Positions 1-10,100 of a stretch of DNA of 14,676 nucleotides are shown here, one piece after another (within the stretch, counting starts at the first letter, position 1; each line of letters opens with the position of its first letter). Where the stretch lies: the NCBI GenBank assembly GCA_034696485.1, contig JAQIWT010000836.1, positions 1 through 14,676 on the forward strand, given 5' to 3'. This DNA is from Isohypsibius dastychi. Taxonomy: Eukaryota; Tardigrada; Eutardigrada; Parachela; Isohypsibiidae. Both the position numbers and the translations under genes were made by a program. The notes below the pieces were generated by a model. The model did not search any database. It saw only the letters and a list, made by a program, of their open reading frames with translations, and had not been told where the DNA came from.

Positions 1-2226
1 CTATTCACAAATCCCATCGACTCGAGCATTTCCAATTCTGACCGGAAACGTTGTTCCGGGGGGATTCCGGGTGTCGCGGCGGAAGGTGTTCCCTGACCAA
101 GAACACCTCCCCTCATCAAAGACTGCATCATCTGTTCCAGCGCTTGATTATTCGGGGCTCCAGCCGGGTTACCGGCTCCAAATCCGCCGGAAAGGTCACC
201 CATTCCGGGAATCGCGCCGGGCGATGGAAACATACTTGGAGCGAGTTCGTTTAGAGTTCTGTAGGCTTGGTTAAGCTGACCAAGTGCAGCGACGCCACGA
301 GGATCGGAAATGACTCGGACATATTCGGGATTGTTCATGGCCTGCATCGCGCGTTCGAGCAACTGGGGATTACTGTTCAGCTGGTTCATCATTTGGCTCA
401 TGTCTGCGCCACCTGCGCCGGCAAATGAGGCGAACGGGTTGGCTGGAGCGTCGGATCGTTGTTGGTTCTGAGTGGCGGCTGGACGTGCCTGACCCCCGCC
501 ACCCCAGGGATTCGGGAGAGGCTCGGAGTTTTCAGCACGAGGCGGTTCGCTTGCACCGGTTCCTGAAAAATATAAAATCGATAAAAATAAAAATAATGAA
601 TCAATTTTATAATAAATAATAAAAATAAAAAACGATGGATAGAAAAATCACAACAAATGTTACACACGAAATATAAAAATACGATATTGACATAAAAAGT
701 ACTGTAAATGAATAATATAAAATATGGAAGGTGATGTCAAATATTATCGATGAAATATCATCAATTAAAGAGAAGAAAATCAGCACTCAACCAAAAAAAG
801 CAGGTCTTCGTTAACAAAAAATGAACACAGCCGGAAATAAATTCGAAAACAAAAAAGTCAATCCGAATCCGAGTTATCCAAATTCTGGAAGTCGACTCTG
901 ATCAAATACTTTGACAATCTAGACAACACTAACAAGTAAGTTATGTTGCTTGTAAGTTAGTTCGCTCTACAGAATCAAGGTGATAACAACCCATTTTACC
1001 AACACAGAAAGACGTGCAAAGGCAACCGGAAGTGGGTCAAATAAAAAATTAATGTTCACCTGCAGCAGGGTTGTTGTTGTTGGCCGCCAAGGAGGCGAAG
1101 GGGTTTTGATTACTCATGGCATTATACATGGGTTCCTGGTAATCACTATAGAATCGTTGGAGGGCATTGAATCCACCCGGTATGCTTTCCAAATTGCTCA
1201 AAGCGCGATCATAATTACGCATCATTTCTTGCATCATAGCCGGATTTCGCATGACCTGCATGGCTTGCCGCATAACATCTGGATTGTTGAGTGCGTGCGA
1301 TAATTCCGGATGACGCTCCATTAGATTTTGAATTTGCGGATTACTGGACACCTTCAAAACATTCGGTTAGCATTGAGCAGGGAGTGCTTGATTGATCCAT
1401 TACCATCGATCGAAGTAATTCCGGGTTATTAAACATGTTTTGCACAAGCGGATTATCCATCAGTTGGTCCAGATTCTGCATTCCGCCGGGCATACCTGGA
1501 ATGCCAGGCCGCTGCGCTCCGGTGGAAGGATTTTGCAGACCTGGAAAACGATACTATTTCAAAAAAACAATCAAATTTCAATCTTCTCAAATTTCGCCAT
1601 TTTCGGATCAACTTCCGGTCTGAACAGATTCTTACCAGGTGCCACAGGAGATGCTATTCCTTGTGGAAGGGATGTATTAGATGGTGTCGCATTTGGACGC
1701 TGAGCTTGAGGCGCTCTCACAACAACATGAATGGAATGCTGATTTTTCACACCGTAACTCTTGATATTATCTCCATCCTTCATGATCTTCCCGCCGTAGA
1801 CAAGGCAAAGCCGATCGGGTGTCTGGTCAAGTACTCTTGCTACTTCGTTTCGAAGCTGGAAAAAATCAAAAACACCGTCAGAATTCGAATAATAACAAAA
1901 AAGTTATGAAGAGTCCTTAATAGGCGCGAAAGCGGCCTGTTCCTGTATATATCAATGGTTAATAGACAGGAAAGCAACCAGTCGAACCAGGAGTAGGAAA
2001 AACGAAAAAGACTGGTTGCAGACTTCGGATTCGCAATGGAACTTACTGCTATGACATCCGAATCCTCATCAATTTCAACTTCCCTCTCGTTGTTGGGCGT
2101 TTTTATTTTGATCCTCCATTTCATGGTATCGGAATCAGGTTCAGAAATGTCTTTCTGGGAGGCTTCGCCAGTTTGTTGCTGGGGTGGTGAATTGGGATCC
2201 GACTGATCTCCTGGCCCAGCAGACAT
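1..2226 (-). CDS. UBQLN: Ubiquilin, 3' end cut by window edge
   Basis: Ubiquilin shuttles ubiquitinated or misfolded clients to the proteasome: its N-terminal UBL binds the proteasome, its UBA binds ubiquitin and its STI1 repeats bind hydrophobic segments. Coding exons on the minus strand are 2226-2047, 1855-1636, 1540-1404, 1351-1060 and 562-1, giving 463 residues in the window. The UBL covers about residues 36-108, with the [10 protein letters not shown] stretch typical of the family. STI1-type Met/Asn/Pro-rich repeats lie at about 155-250 ([20 protein letters not shown]) and again in exon 5 ([16 protein letters not shown]). The UBA begins just before the edge and stops at MGFVN (459-463). 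The start is supported by an in-frame TAA a few codons upstream in the 5'UTR. With the missing UBA the protein would be about 490-500 aa, shorter than the roughly 590 aa of vertebrate UBQLN1. Intron 3 is only 52 nt. It is divergent from the Argonaute gene. The family assignment is very safe; junctions were placed by eye. Confidence 0.95.
563..1059 (-). other. Ubiquilin intron 4 (497 nt, AT-rich)
   Basis: This is the longest intron of the ubiquilin gene, from donor CAG|GTGAAC to an acceptor ending TTTTTCAG. The exon 4 frame runs three codons past the donor (Gly-Glu-His) to a TAA at 1049-1051. Retaining the intron would therefore remove the second STI1 block and the UBA. The interior is A/T-rich on both strands. 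It contains a small GATGA/TCATC stem with a 4-nt loop near 750-765 and one copy of the ETS-like motif at 1025-1033. I see no gene and no AATAAA on the gene's strand. Confidence 0.8.
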
Positions 2227-2274
2227 GATTTCGATGAAGATTTAGATGTTTAGATATAAATCAATATAGTCCAC

Positions 2275-2423
2275 CTAAGAAACAAAAAATCCGTTCGAGT
2301 TTGGGCATGTTAAAAAGAACAAAACGGAAATCCCGAAACAAAACCACCAACAACCAACGCGAATCCTGGAAGCGGTGTTCTCACTTTAAAATGGTCCTCA
2401 CAGAAAGCGAATAACATTCTTAC
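2275..2423 (-). other. Probable 5'UTR intron of the ubiquilin gene
   Basis: On the minus strand a donor AAAAG|GTAAGAATG (cut between 2424 and 2423) pairs with an acceptor TTTTTTGTTTCTTAG| (cut between 2275 and 2274), which has a good polypyrimidine tract. The exon piece 2274-2227 leads to the ATG at 2226 and has an in-frame TAA, so it is non-coding. This would place a 5' leader exon at or above 2424. It is inferred from splice-site quality only. Confidence 0.5.
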
Positions 2424-2424
2424 C

Positions 2425-2809
2425 TTTTCGAATTTTTCGGGAAAATATCCAGGAGAAGGAATACAGCCCAATGTGAATCAAACCAGGAATTTCCAGAACC
2501 AAAACTCGAAAATCTGATGACGACTGCGAAATCAACATATGTTACGCCGTCTGGCTCAACCAAACTGTGAAACAAACAAAATCGTTTCGAAACGTGGTGA
2601 GCAACCTGCATCGAACTGGTCTATCAGCCATCGACGGATCCAGACAAGGGGGCCAAATATTTCATGTGGACGGATTCATGGGGGCTCACGGAAAGTTGCA
2701 GATTACACTCGGACGTCTCTGTTCGATGCGATAATTTTGAAGTGGAGTCGTGCCACAAAGTGAATGCGATCGTTTCTGTTTTCCGTTTGATTTTGAAAGA
2801 AAATTGAAA
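2425..2809. promoter_or_regulatory. Divergent promoter region between ubiquilin and Argonaute
   Basis: Ubiquilin reads leftward and Argonaute rightward from this short shared spacer, so both promoters and leaders should lie here. I see no clear TATA box or initiator and no convincing open reading frame; the minus-strand open frame at 2624-2983 is mostly non-coding sequence plus Argonaute exon 1. A GTGAGC string near 2597 and the sequence before 2801 could be a donor and acceptor of a 5'UTR intron for Argonaute, but support is weak. Confidence 0.45.
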
Positions 2810-5800
2810 ATGGAGCTCGTATCTGTTAAACGCCCGAATTTCGGGACTCTGGGACAGAAAATTCAGATTTACACCAACCACTTCCAGGTGCAAATTCCAA
2901 AACAAGGTAAGAGCTGATGGAAAAGCCACCTGCATGAGCGTTGTTGTCATTCTTTTTTTCCCACTAAAAAACTCAACTTCCATTTCGATTTCAGGTTACT
3001 TCTACCATTATGACGTCGACATCCAGTTGATTAAAGGTGAAAAGCCAGCAGAAGAAGGTGCAGGTGATCAGACGAAGAAGCCTGCAAAGAAAGGTCGCGG
3101 AGGAGACAAGCCTGGCGCTGCTCCCAGAATCAACAAGGAGCTGAAGAAAAAGATCTGGAATATCTTTCTGAAACAGCACCAAAAAGCTGGTGGCCTGTTT
3201 GAAAAGATTCTACCAGTATGGGACGGGGAAAAGAACCTATACACCATGAAAGAGTTGAAAATCGATCCCAAAGGCAACGTGTCCGCTGAAGTTACTGTTC
3301 CGAAGGATCCGGAAGGTGGAGAACGACAGGCTCGAGTAGCAGTGCAGCCATGTGCTTCAAGCTTCAGAGCTGCCTGGTCTGGTCTATCGGAATTGATGGA
3401 GCTGGAAAAGAAACCATCGGAGCCAGGAGCGAAACGCCGTCCACTTCCGGTGGATATTCTCTCTTGTATCAATACCGTCTTCCGCGAGGCTGCTATTGCT
3501 ACGCAGAATAAGGTGGCTGCTGGTCGTTCGTTTTATTGGGACCCACAATTCGTCAAAGAGGCGGCTGTTGCACTTGGCATGGGCATGGAGTGTTGGCCTG
3601 GGTTTTATTCGGTTAGCTCAACCGGGAATGACTATTTTCACAGGTTTCATGAATTTTGTTTTTAGAGTGTTCGGCCATCTCAGTGGACGTTGACGCTAAA
3701 TCTGGATGTGGCTAATACGGCGTTCTACGTCGCTCAGCCGGTTCTGCACTTTTTGTGCCAGACGATGCGATTGAATGATCCATCTCGATTCGATCCTCGA
3801 ATGAGCCGCGATTTCGAACGGGAGATCAAAGGCGTGAAAGTGGAATATACAGCTCCTCTTGGGCCTCGTCGCTATCGGGTAATGCGATTGTCGAAAATGG
3901 GTGCTGACAAGGAGACCTTTATTGATGACAAAGGCAAAAAAGTGACTGTGAAGGACTATTTTAAGCAGCACAACAAGAAGGACTTGGAATTCCCGCAACT
4001 GCCATGTCTTGAGGTGAATAAGTTTGATTTCGTGGCTATGTGCATGCTAGACTTTCGTTTGGTAGGTTGGAACAAAAGGGAGCATGTTGCCTATGGAGGT
4101 TTGTAAGATAGTTCCTGGACAAAAAGTGCAACGGAAGTTGAATGAGGAGCAGACCGCGATTATGGTTAAACATTGTGCTCAACGAGGTATGCCTTCCCGC
4201 TATTCAGTGACTTTTGTTTTCTGTATGAATACGGTGTGTTCCATAGCTCCGGTTCGTCAGAATCGTGTGAACTCAATCCGGAAGACCATCATGGACTATG
4301 ACAAGAGTGACCACTTGAAGGAGTTCGGAATTAAAGTTGATGGTGTGATGAAACCGGTGGAAGCTCGAATTCTTCCCATGCCGGCGATTGGTCAGATGGG
4401 AAATAATGGAGTGGTTACTCCAGTCAGTGTGAACAGGATTCAAGGTTTGTAAAGGCTTTTCTTTGTGGTTTAGAGGTGAAATAAAGTTGAATGTAGGCAC
4501 TTGGGAGGGTCTCAAGTTTATCGCTCCAAAAGACTTGCTGAACTGGAGCCTTATCAGCCTGGAAGATCCCGGTCGTTATCCATGCCAACAGTTTATCCGC
4601 GAACTCATCGGAATCGGCGGGCGCCTTGGGATGAAGATTTCCGAACCTGTGTTCTTTGACGACAAATTTAACGCTCGTGATCCGGACTTCCCTGGTATGT
4701 TCCGAAAGATCATCGACTCTTTCCAGAAGAAGAACTTGAAAGTGGATTTGATCATGGTGATCTTCCCGCGACGATCGCCGAACTACGCCGATGTCAAGAA
4801 AGCTGGAGATATTGTTTTTGGCATTCCCACTCAGTGCGCTCTGGCTGATAAGATCAAAAGGAATGCAGACCGTGGAATGGGGCAGTATGCCGGAAATGTG
4901 TTGTTGAAGATCAATGTGAAGTTGGGCGGCGTGAACAGTCAGGTTCACAATCTGATGCCGCAAATTACGGCTGGTGGGAAATCGACGCCTAACAAGGATT
5001 TCTTGGATCTGATGAAGCCGTTTGTGACTTCGGTGAGTTGCACAGTTGTTTCAGTATCGAATTTTGATCTACTAACTGGTTTTTTCTAGCCGACTATTAT
5101 TTTTGGCTGCGATGTCACTCATCCTTCTCCCGGTAAGTGATGAGCCGTTTTGCGGTTGTTTATTGAATGTACAGTTTGGAACTTTGGTGTCTTACTTCAC
5201 AGGGGAAGGCACTAGTAAACCGTCGATCGCTGCGTTGGTGGCTTCCTTCGATAGGCGATTCACCCAGTATGGCGCTCGTGTGCGAGCTCAGGCTCACCGC
5301 GAGGAAATGGTGCAGGCTCTAAAGGATATGGTGATCGAACTGATGATCGAGTTCAAAAATCGCAACGGTGGAAAAGAACCACAGCGTATCATCTTTTATC
5401 GAGATGGTGAGAATCAGTCTCCTTTCCTGATTGTGTTGTAAATATTGCAACGAGTTCTGGAACTGAAATGCGAGCTGGTTTGGAAGCTTTTGTCGTAACT
5501 TGCATTGACGAGGCTTGTTTTTGTAGGAGTTTCGGAAGGCCAGTATCTGCAAGTGATGAAGGACGAGTTGTCTGCCGTGCAACAGGCTTGTTTGCATATC
5601 GCTCCAAACGCCGACTATAAACCTCCCATTACGTGAGGTTTCAGATTTTGTTCAGTGTAGAAAAGCTTGTTGAGTTTAGTTATTGCATGGTTGTAGCTAT
5701 GTGATTGTGGGTAAACGACATCATACCCGGATGTTCCCGTTCCAGCAAGTTTCTGAGAATGATCGAGGAAACAAAGCTGGAAATGTTGCACCAGGTTGAT

Positions 5801-6348
5801 ATTTACTGTTACTTCCGGTTTGATGTACCGCTATACGTAAATGTATTGTGTTCTAGGAACGATCACTGACCGCGATATCTGTCACTTTTCCGAATTCGAC
5901 TTCTTCTTGTGCAGCCATTTTGGAATTCAGGTATTGATTTAAAACTGCGAGATTATTTATTTTAAGTCTTTGAATTTTGTACAGGGAACATCGCGACCGG
6001 CTCATTACAATGTTTTGTGGGATGATGCTAAATTCAGCGCTGATCAGATCCAGATGTTTTCGTACTATCTCACCTTCGTCTATGCACGATGCAACCGAAG
6101 CGTCTCGATTCCCGCTCCTGTGTATTACGCCCATCATGTCGCCTTCCGAGCGCGATATCATTTGGAAGATCGAAACGCTATTGAAACGTGGGTTGCATTT
6201 TGGTTGGAAATCGAATTTAATGAGAACTGACCTTTTTTGTTACAGTGCAAGTGCGTTCTCTGGAGATACCATCGCTTCCGCTGACTTGACTGCGATGAAC
6301 CAAAAGATCAAAGTCAACGAAAAGATCACTGGAATGTACTTTGCTTAG
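2810..6348 (+). CDS. AGO: Argonaute, AGO clade, slicer-competent
   Basis: Small-RNA-guided RNA-silencing effector, cytoplasmic. Coding exons: 2810-2906, 2995-3611, 3666-4013, 4066-4186, 4247-4444, 4497-5032, 5090-5132, 5203-5406, 5527-5632, 5697-5794, 5857-5930, 5985-6187 and 6246-6348. They sum to 2748 nt and encode 915 aa. Order: N domain and linker (about 10-250), PAZ (about 255-375, ending LPCLEV), MID (about 465-600) and PIWI (about 600-915). The MID 5'-phosphate pocket is intact: Y557, K561, Q573, K598 and K602. The catalytic tetrad D-E-D-H is present as D647 (GCDVTHP), E688 (REEM), D721 (FYRDG) and H864 (YYAHH). The C-terminus is the canonical MYFA. The PIWI motifs resemble miRNA/siRNA AGOs, not Piwi proteins. 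The N-terminus is short; an in-frame TGA at 2738 with no ATG before 2810 supports the start unless a 5' intron exists. Introns are 52-120 nt. It carries a Lys/Gly-rich insertion at about residues 47-76. Confidence 0.96.
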
Positions 6349-7136
6349 GAAAAGTTGGAAACTACTGGAAGGCCTTTTTAATTTAGTGCTTATTTTGCCA
6401 CCATTTATTTTTCTATAATTTGAGAAATGTTCTGTAAATAGTAAAAAAACAGGCAAGTGAAATCTCTAGCTTTAAGTAGGTTTGATGGGCGTCCCATCTC
6501 TGTTGATTTAGTTAATCTGAGCGTTTCCTTTTTTGTAGTACCTGCCATTTTTCACACTTTTGCACTGTTTTTCTCCATTATTTTTGCTCCAAAAAAAAGG
6601 TTTTTGATGTTTGGCCGAGTAAATTGATTGTGTGGCAGCAGGAGATCGGGATGTTATTTTAGCTCGAGCTTGAGAAGTTTAATTCTTATTTAGAGTGACA
6701 CGTTGATGGAGCTGGTTCAAGATTCAAGCGCAATCTTGACTCTCGTCGACCGACCGGAAGTAATCCATTTACCTCCATCGTCAAAACAAACTGGTAATTG
6801 GAGGTATACGAAAGGTCATGATTGTAATGGTAAGCGGTTGATGGTAGCCAGAGTCGAGTAATGGTGAGAAAGTAGGCCGGGGATGACGCATGAGGTAACA
6901 GATGAGGTTAGCGTCAACCCTGTGTAACAAGGTTGGCCTCCGTAATAAAATCGCGAACGAACTTTGAGTGCTCCTCGAAAGAAAACGGAAACCCTCTAGA
7001 CAACTTGTATCTCGATCTTGGTTGTATCCAACATCCCAGCAGATTTGATCCCAATCGACGACTCCGCGCACAGCAACAGTTTTTCCCCATTGTGAACTAC
7101 GTACATCTCTGATAAGGACTCGTGATTTTTGCCAAA
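6349..7136 (+). other. Spacer: Argonaute 3'UTR and CNOT4 upstream region
   Basis: About 0.8 kb without a supported gene. The first 100-200 nt should be the Argonaute 3'UTR. No AATAAA is visible; the T-rich stretch around 6370-6450 with TGTAAATAG is the likeliest 3'-end region. A 10-bp perfect palindrome AGCTCGAGCT sits near 6661-6670, and an ETS-like ACCGGAAGT lies at 6753-6761, about 375 nt before the CNOT4 ATG. The minus-strand open frame at 6781-7071 resembles nothing I know. Confidence 0.5.
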
Positions 7137-10100
7137 ATGACTACTGATAGCGAGATTGATCCTCGATGTGAAAATGGCAATGGCGAAGACTGTCCCGAGG
7201 TATTTTTGGACGCTTTTGACCTCTTTGGGCAAAATCCAGATTTTCGTGCTCATTTTCAGTGCCCTCTGTGCATGGAAGTACTCGATCTCGACGACATAAG
7301 CTTCTACCCCTGCACTTGTGGATATCAGGTAAAATCCTTGTTATGCCTTTCTTCCGATTGTCTGCTATCCTGGATTTGACCTCTGAAGGAAGATTCAGTG
7401 CTAGGGAACTGTTTTTGATTATTTACCAACGCAACTCGACGATTGGCAACTAGTTTGTCAAAGGTTGACTTTGAAACAGCTGTGAGAAATGAGCAGAACG
7501 TTTATTTCTGCGTTGAGTTGCCAGGTCTCGTTGTGAGCCAACCGAAAGCAGTTGGGAGCGAAATTGTGTTCTTAGCGGATAAATTTCTTTGGGAAATTCC
7601 GATTTCACTGCGAAGATTTGACTTGGAAACTGATTTGCTAGGTGCAGTTGGAGTGAATGTGACAGATATGTCAGGTCACTGTACTGTCAGCTGGGTGGCT
7701 AGGTTGTGTTGATACAGGGATTTGATGCATAGCGTAGCTTTGTTTTGAGTTTGTTGTTTCGATAACACTTGCGCAGTTCTGTTCGTTTCTTGCTGATTGT
7801 CTGTTTTATTTTTTTGTTGAAGGCATTTTTTGTTTTCAGGTGTGCAAGTTCTGCTGGCATCGAATCAAGACGGATGACAGCGGACTCTGTCCCGCCTGTA
7901 GACAGGTACGTTTTCCGAATTTTATTTTGCTCCGAAAACTTCGACATTTGAGTTTTTCGTTTTGCATTTTATAAAATGCGTGCTAATATTCTGCAGAAAT
8001 ATCCCGATGATCCCGTGGAATTTAAACCCGTTCCCACGGAGGAGTAAGTTAGGGATTCCAGTGGACCGGAAACGATTTGATTATGATGGTATTTTTTCGT
8101 TTTCAGAATGCAGAAATTTAAAACCAGCAAGAAACAACGCATTGTCCAAAAGAAGAAGGATGTTAAGGAGAAGGGGGATCGTATCATCGATAGCCGGAAA
8201 CATCTCGCTACCATCAGGTTCGAATTTGACTGATTCGTCTTCGTTTCGATTGACTTCCGGTTGTTCGTTTCCGGTTGAAGTTGTGACGTTGTTTTTTTCA
8301 CAGGGTTGTGCAGAAGAATCTGGTTTTTGTCATCGGCTTATCACCTAAGCTAACTGATTCTGACATACTCAAGAAGCCCGAGTATTTCGGACGGTTTGGG
8401 AAGATCCAAAAAGTCATGGTTAATACTCTGAATGCCAACGGAACACTGGTGAGATATTTTGAATAATGGTTAAATTAAGTGTTTCTAATAGAGCAATTTG
8501 TCGTTTGTATTCAGAGTATTATTTTTATTGCCGTCTTTCCAAAAAGCATCTTCTCATCACGTTATACATGAAACAAACTTTTCCGGTCGGTTAATTGAGT
8601 TTTTGCCCATGAAATTCCGCGATTTCGAACCGGGTCGCGGTCGTTTGATCTTTGCGAGTTCGAGTTGCTTTGGTTTTTCTTGCCGCGCTTTAATTGTTGG
8701 TTCGGTGATTATTTTTTTCATCCTTTTCGATCATTAGTCTTGGTTTGGTTTCATACATGGTTCGTTTTTATAGGCATCCTCCGCGTCGGCGTATATCACC
8801 TACGTTCGTTCCGATGACGCTCTACGGGCCGTACAAGCGCTGAACGGATTCCATGTAGACGGGAGAATATTGAAAGTCTCCCTTGGCACCACCAAGTACT
8901 GTGTCAACTTCCTGAAAAACCAGTCGTGCGTGAAAGCGGTAAGTTCGGCGTTTCGTGTTTTTTGTTATCGGTTTGAATTTGAGAACTTCGTTTTTTTTTG
9001 TTAATTTGACGGTATGACTTCATTTCCAGCCCTTACGCCTAATATTTGAATTCTTGAATTCCGGTACAGCAGCAATAATTCCTGATAAAATGAACACGAT
9101 AATAGGTGATGAATATGATCTTTTGAAATGGAAAGTAATCCAGATTTACCTTCAAAGGAGTAGGACACCCCCACTGGTTTTACAAAATTTTCTTTCAAAA
9201 AATTCGCCCGAAATCCCGATTTGTTTTTACTATTTTCGAAGCAAATAAGTCGGCAAATGAGAATCGGACACCTGCAGTTTGAATCGGTGTTTTTAGCGGC
9301 CTGTCTTCAAACGGCGGTTTCTGTCTGTTTACGGTGTTTCGTCGGAACAAAATTTGCATTGAAATAATTAATCGGTAATTTAAATTCGCATCAATTCACG
9401 CCGTCCGGTAAACAACGTTTGAATGCAAATTAGCCGCTCTGGTAGATGTTTGATACGGTAGCCAAATAGATGCGCGATACGCAGTTTCAGTCAGTTCGGT
9501 TTTGAGCGTTGTCGTTTTTCCCGCAAATTCGTATTCCCTCCAAAATACACATTCTGATCATGGAATTTATGCCGCTTTTTTGCGACTGCAATTTTTGTCG
9601 GTTATTCCAGGAATGCATGTACCTCCATGATCTGGGGGATGGGCAGGCGAGTTTTACGAAAGAAGACATGCAGGCGGGGAAACATCAAGAGTACGAAAAG
9701 AGGTTGCTGGACACTGTTGCTCCTGCAGTTGGCTCAACATCTGCCCCGGTGGACATATCATCTCGGTCCGTTAAACTGTCGTTGAGTGGATCGTCGGAGA
9801 ATGTCAGTCTTGCGACATCGGATTGTGCGAAAAATGCATCAACACCATCGTCACTACCGAGGGAACCATCGCCAGCGTCATCTTCGATATCGTCAAGTTC
9901 GTCCGGTAGCTTGAATGAACAACCGTCGGAAAGAGCGAGCCCCAATGTTCCATTCGATCTGTTCGTGGATACGTTCGAGGAGTTCGGTGAGTTCGGATCC
10001 GGAAATGGGAGTTCTAGTTTGTTTTGATTCAGTTTTGATCTTTGGGTTGGGTATTTCAGGTTTCGATCCCTGGAATGAATCTTCTAAAGGTCTGGCAGCC

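Noticed and set aside
3068-3472. A 134-codon open frame on the minus strand.
   Set aside because: It lies entirely antisense to Argonaute exon 2, whose protein is clearly conserved; its composition is a mirror of that exon.
4445-4475. An ultra-short (25-31 nt) intron in Argonaute, joining GTTTGT to an AG just before GGTGAAATA.
   Set aside because: Using the later AG at 4496 gives a 52-nt intron, the same size as two other introns here, and yields QGTWEGLKF, which aligns with the conserved GVW block of AGO proteins.
6650-6735. tRNA-like B-box string GGTTCAAGATTC in the Argonaute-CNOT4 spacer.
   Set aside because: The B box lacks the final CC, no proper A box lies at the right distance, and no acceptor stem could be formed.
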